From Rhizobiaceae bacterium (GTDB taxonomy: Bacteria > Pseudomonadota > Alphaproteobacteria > Rhizobiales > Rhizobiaceae): 64,000 nt of DNA. Position numbers and translations under genes: made by a program. The notes under the pieces are model-generated. The model had not been told where the DNA came from, ran no database searches, and saw only the letters and a list, made by a program, of their open reading frames with translations. Where the stretch lies: positions 112,056-176,055 of the forward strand of contig JARGOX010000013.1 of assembly GCA_029233925.1 (NCBI GenBank), written 5' to 3'. Below are positions 17,765 to 26,904 of the stretch, in pieces (position 1 is the first letter of the stretch; every line of letters starts with the position of its first letter).

Positions 17765-19582
17765 ATGGCTCCGCCGATTCTCAAACTCGATCACATTGCA
17801 TTGACCTTTGGCGGCACACCGCTGCTGGCTGATGTCGACCTGCAGGTGGAGCCGGATGACCGGATCTGCCTCGTCGGGCGCAACGGGTCCGGAAAATCGA
17901 CCCTGATGAAAATTGCCGCCGGTATCGTCGAAGCGCAGTCGGGTGAGATCTTCAAACACCCTTCTGCAACCGTGCGCTATCTGGAGCAGGCGCCGGATTT
18001 TGAGGGTTTTTCAACAGTCCAGGCCTATGCGGAAGCCGGCATGGGGCCGGGCGATGATGCTCACAGAGTGACCTATCTGCTGGAGAACCTCGGACTGACA
18101 GGTGAGGAAGATCCGCAGCAATTGTCGGGCGGAGAAGCGCGCCGCGCAGCGCTGGTGCGGGTGCTTGCTCCGCAACCGGATGTCCTGCTGCTTGATGAGC
18201 CGACGAACCATCTCGACCTGCCAACCATTGAATGGCTCGAAAACGAACTGAAGCGCACCCGGGGCGCCCTTGTGGTGATCTCCCATGACCGGCGTTTTCT
18301 GGAGAATGTATCGCGGTCGACCATCTGGCTGGATCGCGGTGTGGCGCGCCGGTTGAATGAAGGTTTTGGCGGATTCGAGGCCTGGCGTGACCGGGTACTC
18401 GAGGAAGAGGAAATTGAACAGCACAAGCTGGGCCGTGCTGTCCAGCGCGAAGAACATTGGCTGCGCTATGGCGTCACGGCACGCCGCAAGCGCAATGTGC
18501 GCCGCCTTTCGGAACTCCATGACATGCGGTCGCGTTTTCGCGATCACAAGCGCCCCACCGGCTCCATCGAGGTGACCGCATCGCAGATACGCGAATCGGG
18601 AAAGCTTGTCATCGAGGCGGAAGGGATTGGCAAATCCTATGGGGACAGGGCAATTGTGGAGGATTTTTCTATCCGCATTCACCGGGGTGACCGCATCGGT
18701 CTGGTGGGGCCCAATGGCGCCGGCAAGACGACCCTTTTGAAGATGTTGACGGGGCAGATTGAGCCCGACAGCGGCACCATCCGTCTGGGCGCCAATCTGG
18801 AAATCGCGACGCTTGATCAAAAACGCGATGATCTTGATCTGAACAGAACCCTGGAGGATTTTCTGACCGACGGGCGCGGCAGCACGCTGCTGGTCAATGG
18901 CGAGCAGCGCCATGTCACGGGCTATATGAAAGATTTTCTGTTCCAGCCCGAACAGGCGCGCACGCCCATCCGTGATTTGTCCGGCGGCGAACGGGCGCGG
19001 CTGATCCTGGCGCGCAATCTGGCAAAACCTGCCAATCTGATCATTCTTGATGAGCCGACCAATGATCTCGACATGGAAACGCTGGACCTGTTGCAGGAGA
19101 TTGTTGCAGGCTTTGCCGGAACCGTCATTCTGGTCAGTCATGACCGTGACTTTCTTGACCGCACGGTAACCTCCACCATCGCTCCGGCCAATTCCGCAGC
19201 ACCCGATGGTCACTGGCTGCTTTATGCCGGCGGTTATACGGACATGTTGGCGCAACGCGGGCAGGCGGCCATTGCCGCAAAGCAGGCCCGTGAAAAAACC
19301 GCTGGCAAGACGCAAACTTCAAAACCTGCGGAGCAAAAAAGCAAATTGTCTTACAAGCAGAAATTTGCACTGGAGAGCCTGCCGGGGAAGATCAGCGAAT
19401 CGGAAAGCAAGGCCGAAGCGCTGGAGAAAAAACTGGCGGATCAGAAATTTTTTGCCCGTGACCCGGAAGGTTTCAACAGGACAGCTGCAGACCTGGCGGG
19501 CCTGCGCGAAAAGCTGGCGAAAATGGAAGAAGAATGGCTGGAACTGGAAATGCTGCGCGAAGCGCTTGAAAGCAGCGATTGA
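17765..19582 (+). CDS. ABC-F family ATPase (Uup-like)
   Basis: Soluble protein of 605 residues with two ABC nucleotide-binding domains and no membrane segments. Domain 1 has GRNGSGKST, LSGGEARRAAL and DEPTNHLD; domain 2 has GPNGAGKTT, LSGGERARLILA and DEPTNDLD. A linker separates them, and the C-terminal charged coiled coil (about 520-600) is typical of Uup. ABC-F proteins act on ribosomes or branched DNA rather than in transport. It starts 2 bp after the kinase stop and is probably cotranscribed. Uup is the best subfamily match. Confidence 0.85.
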   Translation: MAPPILKLDHIALTFGGTPLLADVDLQVEPDDRICLVGRNGSGKSTLMKIAAGIVEAQSGEIFKHPSATVRYLEQAPDFEGFSTVQAYAEAGMGPGDDAHRVTYLLENLGLTGEEDPQQLSGGEARRAALVRVLAPQPDVLLLDEPTNHLDLPTIEWLENELKRTRGALVVISHDRRFLENVSRSTIWLDRGVARRLNEGFGGFEAWRDRVLEEEEIEQHKLGRAVQREEHWLRYGVTARRKRNVRRLSELHDMRSRFRDHKRPTGSIEVTASQIRESGKLVIEAEGIGKSYGDRAIVEDFSIRIHRGDRIGLVGPNGAGKTTLLKMLTGQIEPDSGTIRLGANLEIATLDQKRDDLDLNRTLEDFLTDGRGSTLLVNGEQRHVTGYMKDFLFQPEQARTPIRDLSGGERARLILARNLAKPANLIILDEPTNDLDMETLDLLQEIVAGFAGTVILVSHDRDFLDRTVTSTIAPANSAAPDGHWLLYAGGYTDMLAQRGQAAIAAKQAREKTAGKTQTSKPAEQKSKLSYKQKFALESLPGKISESESKAEALEKKLADQKFFARDPEGFNRTAADLAGLREKLAKMEEEWLELEMLREALESSD

Positions 19583-19690
19583 AGACGCACTTGTAGCGGG
19601 TATTGGTCCAGCGGTTTTCCGTCATCACATGGTTCTATTTGATGACAATCCGCTGTAGGGTCCGAAAAAAATTTGCGAAAGATGGAAAAC

Positions 19691-20533
19691 ATGCGGTTTG
19701 AAGGTACAAAAGCCTATATTGCGGAAAAAGATCTGACGGTTGCGGTCAATGCCGCCATCACCTTGGAGCGGCCTCTGCTGGTCAAGGGAGAGCCCGGCAC
19801 GGGCAAGACAGAGCTTGCCAAACAGATTGCCGAAGCGCTTGGTCTGGAATTGTTCGAGTGGCACATCAAGTCCACCACCAAGGCGCAGCAAGGGCTTTAC
19901 GAATATGATGCCGTCTCGCGGCTGCGTGACAGCCAGCTTGGCGACGGACGCGTCAATGATGTGGCCAATTACATCAAGCGCGGCAAATTGTGGGAGGCCT
20001 TTGCATCCGACAAGAAGGTCGTGCTGCTGATCGACGAAATCGACAAGGCCGATATCGAGTTTCCCAACGACCTGTTGCAGGAACTCGACAAGATGGAGTT
20101 CTTTGTCTACGAGACCGGCGAAACCGTGAAGGCCATTCAGCGGCCCGTCGTCATCATCACCTCGAACAATGAAAAGGAACTGCCTGACGCATTCCTGCGG
20201 CGGTGCTTTTTTCACTTCATCAAGTTCCCCGATCTGGAGACCCTGCAGCGGATTGTCGATGTGCATTATCCGGGCATCAAGCAGGATCTGGTGCGCGCGG
20301 CGCTGACGCAGTTTTACGAAGTGCGCGATGTTCCCGGCCTGAAGAAGAAACCTTCCACATCGGAGGCGCTCGACTGGATCCGTCTGCTGGTTTCAGATGA
20401 TGTCGATCCCGCCGACCTGCGCGGCAATGCCAACAATGCGCTGCCCAAATTGCACGGTGCCTTGCTCAAGAACGAGCAGGATGTGCATCTGTTCGAAAGG
20501 CTGGCCTTCATGGCACGGCGCAACGGTGGCTGA
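19691..20533 (+). CDS. MoxR-family AAA+ ATPase
   Basis: AAA+ ATPase of 280 residues. Walker A is GEPGTGKTELA near residue 37, Walker B is VLLIDEIDKAD, sensor 1 is ITSNNEKELPDAFLRRC. MoxR proteins work as chaperones with VWA-domain partners. The likely partner is the VWA/CoxE-like gene at 22068-23252, separated here by metA and a GNAT gene. ATG codons at 19682 and 19691 are both possible; the family usually begins with MRFEG. Confidence 0.9.
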   Translation: MRFEGTKAYIAEKDLTVAVNAAITLERPLLVKGEPGTGKTELAKQIAEALGLELFEWHIKSTTKAQQGLYEYDAVSRLRDSQLGDGRVNDVANYIKRGKLWEAFASDKKVVLLIDEIDKADIEFPNDLLQELDKMEFFVYETGETVKAIQRPVVIITSNNEKELPDAFLRRCFFHFIKFPDLETLQRIVDVHYPGIKQDLVRAALTQFYEVRDVPGLKKKPSTSEALDWIRLLVSDDVDPADLRGNANNALPKLHGALLKNEQDVHLFERLAFMARRNGG

Positions 20534-20604
20534 TGCCGATCGATCGTTCCCTCTCAACTTTCCACGCGTATTTGTGAAACGCGCCACAAGCAGTCCATAG
20601 TCCC

Positions 20605-21549
20605 ATGCCCATCAAGATCCCTGACCAGTTGCCGGCCCGAAAGACCCTCGAACACGAGGGTGTGACGATCATGACGGATTCGGCCGCCATCCGGCAGGAT
20701 ATCCGTCCCTTGCAGATTGGCCTGCTCAATCTGATGCCGGACAAGATCCGCACGGAGGTGCAGATTGCCCGGCTGATCGGCGCGACGCCGCTGCAGGTGG
20801 AGCTGTCGCTGGTGCGCATTGGCGAGCACAAGGCAAAAAACACTTCCGAAGAACATCTGCTGGCCTTCTATGACACCTGGGAAGAGGTTCAGCACCGCAA
20901 GTTTGACGGCTTCATCATCACCGGTGCGCCGATCGAACTGCTGGATTTCGAAGAGGTGGCCTATTGGGACAAGATGACCCAGATTCTGGACTGGACGACG
21001 ACCAATGTGCATTCCAGCTTCAACATCTGCTGGGGCGCGATGGCCGCCATTCATCATTTTCACGGGGTGCCCAAATACACTTTGGACAAGAAGGCTTTCG
21101 GCGTTTACCGGCACCACATCCTGAGACCCTCATCGCCCTATCTGAACGGGTTTTCCGATGATTTCCAGATTCCGGTTTCCCGCTGGACCGAAATCCGTGA
21201 CAAGGATATCGATCCGGCTTCCGGCCTCGAAGTGCTGATGAAATCCGACGAGACGGGCGTGTGTTTCGTGCATGAGGAATTGTGCAACCGGCTGTATATT
21301 TTCAATCATATCGAATATGATTCATTCTCGCTGGGAGAGGAATACCAGCGCGATGTCAGCCAGGGCAAAGCCATCGAGATTCCGCATAATTATTTCCCCG
21401 ATGATGATCCGACGCGCAAACCCCTGAACCGCTGGCGCAGCCATGCCCATCTGCTGTTCGGAAACTGGATCAACACGATTTACCAGACGACCTGTTTTGA
21501 CCTGAACGATATCGGCAAGGATCGCAAGTTGCCAGGGGCCGTGTCATGA
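20605..21549 (+). CDS. metA: homoserine O-acetyltransferase of the MetA family
   Basis: First committed step of methionine synthesis: acylates homoserine. The product is 314 residues, usual for MetA. The acyl-enzyme cysteine is Cys142 (FNICWGAM). The residue that sets acyl-CoA choice is Glu111 (TGAPIELL), where E. coli has glycine. Published work on the family links glutamate here to acetyl-CoA, so acetyl transfer is predicted despite the succinyltransferase name often given. It overlaps the GNAT gene by ATGA. No SAM-II riboswitch was recognised in the short upstream region. Confidence 0.93.
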   Translation: MPIKIPDQLPARKTLEHEGVTIMTDSAAIRQDIRPLQIGLLNLMPDKIRTEVQIARLIGATPLQVELSLVRIGEHKAKNTSEEHLLAFYDTWEEVQHRKFDGFIITGAPIELLDFEEVAYWDKMTQILDWTTTNVHSSFNICWGAMAAIHHFHGVPKYTLDKKAFGVYRHHILRPSSPYLNGFSDDFQIPVSRWTEIRDKDIDPASGLEVLMKSDETGVCFVHEELCNRLYIFNHIEYDSFSLGEEYQRDVSQGKAIEIPHNYFPDDDPTRKPLNRWRSHAHLLFGNWINTIYQTTCFDLNDIGKDRKLPGAVS

Positions 21550-21998
21550 CAGGCCCATTGATCAGACCGCTGGCAAAGGCGGACGCGGTGCAATGGCGGC
21601 GTCTTTGGGGTGATTATCTTGCCTTTTACGAGACCAGCGTGGGTGAAGATGTCTATCAGACAACTTTTGAGCGGCTGCTGTCGGGCGCTGACAACGAATA
21701 TTGCGCCCTTGTCGCCGAGCAGGATGGTCACTTGACCGGGCTGGTCCATTTTCTTTTTCATCGCCATTGCTGGCGTATCGAAAATGTCTGTTATCTTCAG
21801 GATCTCTATGCCGATCCGCAGGTCCGCGGGACCGGTGTGGGACGCGCGTTGATCGAGGCTGTCTATCGCCGGGCTGACGAGGCTGGTTGCCCCTCGGTTT
21901 ACTGGCTCACGCAGGATTTCAACGAAACGGCGCGGCATCTCTATGATCGTGTTGCTGAAAAGACGCCGTTCATCAAATATGTGCGCGCACAAACGTAA
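21546..21998 (+). CDS. GNAT-family N-acetyltransferase
   Basis: Acetyltransferase of 150 residues with the acetyl-CoA-binding motif ([20 protein letters not shown] near residue 95) and the preceding beta strands of the GNAT fold. The start overlaps the metA stop (ATGA), implying coupling. Substrate unknown; adjacency to metA does not by itself indicate a methionine role. Confidence 0.88.
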   Translation: MTGPLIRPLAKADAVQWRRLWGDYLAFYETSVGEDVYQTTFERLLSGADNEYCALVAEQDGHLTGLVHFLFHRHCWRIENVCYLQDLYADPQVRGTGVGRALIEAVYRRADEAGCPSVYWLTQDFNETARHLYDRVAEKTPFIKYVRAQT

Positions 21999-22067
21999 GA
22001 TTGTGACAATGGGTTTTGGTTTGACTGCCTGGCGAACCATTTACCGCAAGATGAAAGGGCTCAACGG

Positions 22068-23252
22068 ATGTTCCTACCCTTTTTCCTCGAACTGAAAGCC
22101 GCAAAGCTTCCGGTCTCGCTGCGCGAATATCTGACCCTGCTGGAAGGCATGGATGCGCAATTGGTCAATTATGATGTGGAGGGTTTCTACTATCTGGCCA
22201 GAGCGGCGCTGATCAAGGATGAACGCTATATCGACCGGTTCGACCAGGTCTTTGCCCATGCTTTTCGCGGTGTCGAGGCCGTTTCCGGCGAGGCGGGCGC
22301 CGAGGTCACCGAATTGCCCGAGGAATGGCTGAAAAGGCTGGCGGAAAAACATCTGAGCGAGGAAGAAAAGAAGCTGGTTGAAAGCCTTGGCGGCTTCGAC
22401 AAGCTGATGGAGACGCTGAAAAAGCGGCTTGAAGAACAAAAGGGCAGGCATCAGGGCGGCAGCAAATGGATCGGCACGGCCGGGACTTCGCCCTTTGGCG
22501 CCTATGGCTACAATCCCGAGGGCATCCGCATTGGCCAGGATGAAAGCCGCCATCGCCGGGCCGTGAAGGTCTGGGACAAACGCGAATTCCGCAATTTTGA
22601 CGATTCCGTCGAACTGGGCACCCGTAATATCAAGGTGGCGCTGAAACGGCTGCGGCGCTGGATCCGTTCGGGCGCTGACGAGGAATTTGACCTGTCGGGC
22701 ACCATTCGCTCGACAGCCGAACACGGCTATCTCGACGTTCAGACCCGGCCCGAAAGACGCAATGCCCTGAAGCTTTTGATGTTCTTCGATGTCGGCGGTT
22801 CCATGGATGATCACATCAAGGTGGTCGAGGAATTGTTTTCCGCCGCGCGGATGGAATTCAAGCAGCTTGAATATTATTATTTTCACAATTGCCTCTATGA
22901 GGGCGTCTGGAAGGACAATAGCCGACGACGCAGCGAGGTCCTGTCGACCTATGATGTGTTGCGCACCTATGGCTCCGATTACCGGGTGATCTTCGTCGGC
23001 GATGCCTCGATGAGTCCCTATGAGATCGTCTATCCGGGCGGTGCCGTCGAACATTGGAACGAGGAAGCCGGTCAGGTCTGGCTGGGCCGCGTGCTGGATC
23101 ATTTTTCCAAAGCTGTCTGGATCAATCCGACGCAGGAAAAGAACTGGGGCTACACCCATTCCATCGGCCTGATCAAGCAGATCTTTGCCGACCGGATGTT
23201 CCCCTTGACGCTGTCCGGGCTGGATGCGGCGACAAGGGAATTATCCCGCTGA
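22068..23252 (+). CDS. VWA-domain protein, CoxE-like
   Basis: Soluble protein of 394 residues. Its C-terminal half is a von Willebrand A fold with the metal-site motif written DVGGSM (DxGxS instead of the usual DxSxS). The N-terminal half is charged and helical (AEKHLSEEEKKLVESLGGF). Such proteins usually pair with a MoxR ATPase in the same operon; here that gene is 1.5 kb upstream. GAAAGGG before the ATG gives a plausible ribosome binding site. Client complex unknown. Confidence 0.85.
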   Translation: MFLPFFLELKAAKLPVSLREYLTLLEGMDAQLVNYDVEGFYYLARAALIKDERYIDRFDQVFAHAFRGVEAVSGEAGAEVTELPEEWLKRLAEKHLSEEEKKLVESLGGFDKLMETLKKRLEEQKGRHQGGSKWIGTAGTSPFGAYGYNPEGIRIGQDESRHRRAVKVWDKREFRNFDDSVELGTRNIKVALKRLRRWIRSGADEEFDLSGTIRSTAEHGYLDVQTRPERRNALKLLMFFDVGGSMDDHIKVVEELFSAARMEFKQLEYYYFHNCLYEGVWKDNSRRRSEVLSTYDVLRTYGSDYRVIFVGDASMSPYEIVYPGGAVEHWNEEAGQVWLGRVLDHFSKAVWINPTQEKNWGYTHSIGLIKQIFADRMFPLTLSGLDAATRELSR

Positions 23253-23334
23253 TGGTGATTGTTGTTCGGCGCGGCCAGTTTGAATGGCGCGCGGTCTGCA
23301 TTAGAGCATGGCTGCAAGAAAACGGGGGTGTTGC

Positions 23335-24342
23335 ATGAAGGTGACCAAGGAATTGTTCGGCAGGACATCGCAGGGCACGGATGTCCACCGCGTCAAGCTG
23401 ACAGGCGGCGGTTTGACGGCGCATGTGATGAGTTGGGGCGCGGCCCTTCAGGATCTGCGGATGGATGGTTTCCAGGCGCCCCTGGTTCTGGGTTTTGCGG
23501 AATTCGACCCCTATCCGGCCCATTCACCCTATTTCGGCGCAACGCCCGGACGGTATGCCAATCGCATTGCCGGTGGCCGCTTTGAACTGGACGGCGCAAC
23601 CTACCAGCTTGATCGCAACGAAAAGGGCAAGCACCACCTGCATGGCGGGTCTGACGGCTTCGCCAGCCAGGTCTGGCAGATCGCCGATCTCGGCACGGAC
23701 TTCGTGCGCTTCGAGCTCGATGATCCGGACGGGCATATGGGCTATCCGGGACGCTGCAGGGCAGCCTGCACCTATCGCTTGAAGCCGGACGGCGTTCTGA
23801 GTCTTGTCCATGAGGCCGAGACCGACAAACCGACCCTGTGCAACATGGCCCACCATAGCTATTTCAACCTGGATGGCGATGAGGACATCCTTTATCATGA
23901 CATCTTTGTGGCGGCTGATCATTACCTGCCGGTTGATGCGGAATTGATCCCGACCGGCGAGGTGCGACCTGTTAGAGGAACGGACTTCGAATTCAGCGAA
24001 ATGCGCCCCATGGTTGCGCAATCGCCGATGGGCTATGACCACAATTTCTGCCTGTCTGATCGGCGGGTGGAGAAACGGCCTGTGGCGCTGGTGCGCAGCC
24101 CGCGTTCCGGCGTGACCATGAATGTGTGGACTGGCGAACCGGGCCTGCAGTTCTACACCGGGGGCAGCATTGCCGTGCCCGTGCCGGGACTGATGGGGCA
24201 GCCCTATGGCGCCCATGCCGGTTTCTGTCTTGAAAGTCAGGTCTGGCCGGATTCCCCCAACCACAGCCATTTTCCAAGCGCGGTCCTGCGGCCCGGCGAG
24301 AAGCTTGTGCAGGAAACGGATTATGTTTTTTCGCGCACCTAG
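23335..24342 (+). CDS. aldose 1-epimerase family protein
   Basis: Galactose-mutarotase-fold enzyme of 335 residues that interconverts alpha and beta sugar anomers. Motifs are TPGRYANRIAGGRFELDG near residue 70, the catalytic histidine region (CNMAHHSYFNLDG near 175) and a conserved glutamate near the C terminus (FCLESQVWPDSPNH). The ATG at 23335 follows GGGGGTG; an upstream frame from 23308 adds nine unrelated residues. Monogenic, with no sugar operon nearby, so the substrate is open. Confidence 0.88.
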   Translation: MKVTKELFGRTSQGTDVHRVKLTGGGLTAHVMSWGAALQDLRMDGFQAPLVLGFAEFDPYPAHSPYFGATPGRYANRIAGGRFELDGATYQLDRNEKGKHHLHGGSDGFASQVWQIADLGTDFVRFELDDPDGHMGYPGRCRAACTYRLKPDGVLSLVHEAETDKPTLCNMAHHSYFNLDGDEDILYHDIFVAADHYLPVDAELIPTGEVRPVRGTDFEFSEMRPMVAQSPMGYDHNFCLSDRRVEKRPVALVRSPRSGVTMNVWTGEPGLQFYTGGSIAVPVPGLMGQPYGAHAGFCLESQVWPDSPNHSHFPSAVLRPGEKLVQETDYVFSRT

Positions 24343-24413
24343 AGGGTTTTGTGGGCGCAGGTTGGGGACGGCTTGATTGTCGTGGTCCAAAAAGGGCGAC
24401 GATCCGGATCTTG

Positions 24414-24758
24414 CTAGCTGTTCTTGCCTTTGCCTTTGCCTTTGCCCTTGTTCTTGTCTGGGCGCGGATTGGTGATCGCCTCGCGCGGCAGACCGTGCTG
24501 TTTGGAAGGGCCGGTATGATCGAGGTCGAGCGGGCCTGTCAGTTCGCCGAGTGCGATCAATATGTCTCTCAACAAACCGGTCTCTTCTCCCGGCATGCCT
24601 TCTTCAAGCGCGACCGCTTCCTCGGATGCGTTATATTCCCAACGGCGCAGAACCTCGATCTTCTGATCGACTGTCAGCGCGGGTGAACTGATCACCGCCT
24701 CGGGTGTCTCAAAAGCCGTCTCGGGCGCCATCATGGCACGTTCGAATAATTCATTCAT
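24414..24758 (-). CDS. conserved-type hypothetical protein with Lys/Gly tail
   Basis: Small protein of 114 residues. A helical acidic part (DQKIEVLRRWEYNASEEAVALEEG) is followed by a lysine-glycine repeat tail (KGKGKGKGK). No family function recognised. The start at 24758 was chosen because the frame further upstream has no protein-like composition. It stands alone, convergent with the epimerase gene. Confidence 0.6.
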   Translation of the reverse strand: MNELFERAMMAPETAFETPEAVISSPALTVDQKIEVLRRWEYNASEEAVALEEGMPGEETGLLRDILIALGELTGPLDLDHTGPSKQHGLPREAITNPRPDKNKGKGKGKGKNS

Positions 24759-25080
24759 TGGACAATGCGCCTTTTCCTGACTGCGAGACCTCACAAGACG
24801 TGCTGGCGGCTTCCCTTGTGCCCTGCCTGCGCCCCTACGTGTATATCCTCTGACATTTAGCGGTTTTAGGTGGCCAAAATTTGATCGCTGTCTAACAGCA
24901 AACGAAAAGATGGGAATGCTGCCGCGCAGATCATGGCAGATGCAGTGCGGCCTTGATTGCGCTATGTTGTCCATTCGTGTCGCACGGGCATTGGGCAAGA
25001 CGTTCGACAGGGGCCCTATGGGGCTTGCGGATGCTTGCGTGCAGGCGCTGGGAGCACTTCAGAAATTATCGGAGGGGTAA
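24759..25080. other. 322-bp intergenic region
   Basis: Divergent spacer between the hypothetical gene (minus) and the racemase-like gene (plus). Apart from the racemase ribosome binding site (CGGAGGGG just before 25081), I see no repeat, hairpin or coding sequence. Confidence 0.5.
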
Positions 25081-25782
25081 ATGCATATCGGACTTATCGG
25101 CGGAATCGGGGTTGCAGCCAGCGTCGTCTATTATCAGCGTCTTGTCGCGGCAATGGAGGCGAAGGGCGCGTCCCTGCGCATGACCCTGTCGCATGGGGAC
25201 ATACAGACGCTGATTGCCAACAATCTTGCCGACCTGCGCCAGCCGCAGGCCGAGATTTTCGCGCAACAGGTGGGCGAACTCAAGGCTGCCGGGGCGCAGG
25301 TGGCGGCGCTGACATCGCTTGGCGCGCATTATTGCTTCGCGGAGCTTGAGGCCCTGTCGCCCCTGCCACTGGTGTCCGGCGTCGCCCCGCTCGATAGCTA
25401 TTTCGTCAGCCAAGGCCTACGGCGCGTCGGTCTTCTGGGAACGCGCGTGGTGATGCGCACCCGGCTTTACGGCCAGCTTGCCCGAACGCAAGCAGTCGCT
25501 CTGGACGATGACATCGAGGCGCTCGCGCAGAGCTATCAGGAGGTCGCCGTTGCTGGCCATTGCACCCCTTCCCAGCGCCAGAGGTTTCTGGACGCCGGCC
25601 GGCGGATGGTGGAGGAGCAAGGCGCCGAAGCCGTTGTCCTTGCCGGCACCGACCTGAACCTCGCTTTCGACGGGCAGGATCCGGGCTACAGGGTGATCGA
25701 TGCGCTGGACGTCCATGTCGATGTGCTGGCGCGCCTGGCGGCGGGAAAAAAGAGTCTCGCGGAGGTGAGCGGCAAGGGTTGA
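25081..25782 (+). CDS. Asp/Glu racemase-fold protein lacking both catalytic cysteines
   Basis: Protein of 233 residues with the aspartate/glutamate racemase fold: N-terminal IGLIGGIGVAASVVYYQRLV, and the two domain motifs that normally carry the cysteine pair. In the first the usual C(T/N)NTMH-type motif is LTSLGAH (Cys replaced by Thr). In the second the usual GCTE is LAGTDL (Cys replaced by Gly). Two-base racemisation is therefore unlikely, and a lyase, isomerase or binding role is possible. Strong ribosome binding site (GGAGGGG). A LysR gene lies convergently 176 bp downstream. Confidence 0.75.
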   Translation: MHIGLIGGIGVAASVVYYQRLVAAMEAKGASLRMTLSHGDIQTLIANNLADLRQPQAEIFAQQVGELKAAGAQVAALTSLGAHYCFAELEALSPLPLVSGVAPLDSYFVSQGLRRVGLLGTRVVMRTRLYGQLARTQAVALDDDIEALAQSYQEVAVAGHCTPSQRQRFLDAGRRMVEEQGAEAVVLAGTDLNLAFDGQDPGYRVIDALDVHVDVLARLAAGKKSLAEVSGKG

Positions 25783-25958
25783 GATCGGGTGTTCGAGACA
25801 GAGGAGCAAGCCCACCTCATTGATCGCTGCAGGACAGGGATACCAGGTTGAACTGAATTGGTCCGGCATTTGCGGACAGGTTTGCTGCTTGGCCAGGATG
25901 CACCTGCGTGAATGATGAGAGGTAAAGCAAACTGGCGTCGCACAATCTTGCGCGCTGA

Positions 25959-26813
25959 TCACGCGCCCTCAAAGGCCCTATGGATCGCGGCTTTCATGGC
26001 CAGGATCGGCGGCGTGGCGGCGTCGGGGCGCTGGCCCAGCACGAGGCTGGAGACCGGCATTGCGTCAAATCCCTCCCGGGGCCCGAGTTGCCGTAAATCG
26101 GGGCTCATGCTCGTTTCGCCCAGCAGGCCGATGGCAATGCCCGCTTCGAGGGCTGCGGCGACGCCTGCAACGCTTTGGCTGGAATAGACGATCCGATAGG
26201 GGCGCTGCCTCTTGCGCAGGGCCTCAAGGGCGGCATCACGCCACCAGCAATCCCGGTCGAACAGGGCCACGGGAAGCGGATCGCGGCCCATCAGGTCGTG
26301 GTGGCGCGACACCATCCAGCAGGTGCGCTCGCGGCGCAGAACGTCAAGCCCCGGCAGCGGTTGCGCCACCTCGTAGATGGCCAGGTCGAGGCGGCCTGCG
26401 GCGAGCGCCGCCGGAAACCCGGTGCTGAGCGCGCAGGTGACGTCGAGATCGACCAGCGGATGGGATTGCGCGAATGCGCCGACAATACGCGACAGCACCT
26501 CCTTGCTCTGGTCGTCGGGGATGCCGAGGCGCAGGGCGCCATGCAGATCATCCGCGGTCAGGTCGCGCAGCGCCGTATCCAGCCTTCTGGTGACATCGCG
26601 CGCCACCGGCAGCAGGCGTTCGCCCGCCGCACTCAGCACAACGCCGCGTCCGTGCCTTTCAAAGACCGGTTGACCCAGCACATCCTCCAGCTTGCGGATC
26701 TGCAGACTCGCGGCCGATTGTGACCTGTGGATACGCGCTGCGCCTTCGGTGACACTGCCCGCATCGGCCACCGCCAGAAAGGTGCGCAACAGGTCGCTGT
26801 TCAATTGATCCAT
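25959..26813 (-). CDS. LysR-family transcriptional regulator
   Basis: Regulator of 284 residues with an N-terminal winged helix (LLRTFLAVADAGSVTEGAARI and RSQSAASLQIRKLEDVLG) and a C-terminal ligand-binding domain. It diverges from the permease gene at 26905 across 91 bp, the usual arrangement for a LysR protein controlling its neighbour. Effector unknown. Confidence 0.9.
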   Translation of the reverse strand: MDQLNSDLLRTFLAVADAGSVTEGAARIHRSQSAASLQIRKLEDVLGQPVFERHGRGVVLSAAGERLLPVARDVTRRLDTALRDLTADDLHGALRLGIPDDQSKEVLSRIVGAFAQSHPLVDLDVTCALSTGFPAALAAGRLDLAIYEVAQPLPGLDVLRRERTCWMVSRHHDLMGRDPLPVALFDRDCWWRDAALEALRKRQRPYRIVYSSQSVAGVAAALEAGIAIGLLGETSMSPDLRQLGPREGFDAMPVSSLVLGQRPDAATPPILAMKAAIHRAFEGA

Positions 26814-26904
26814 TGGAAAAACTCATTGCTGAATGCTGAATAACCCGTTTCACTTATGCCAGAGGATGCGCCATTTTCAAAGCAGCAACCACAGGAGGTC
26901 AGAA

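Noticed and set aside
20534-20604. SAM-II riboswitch upstream of metA
   Set aside because: The 71-bp leader has a small GCGT/ACGC hairpin but I cannot align it to the conserved SAM-II pseudoknot sequence.
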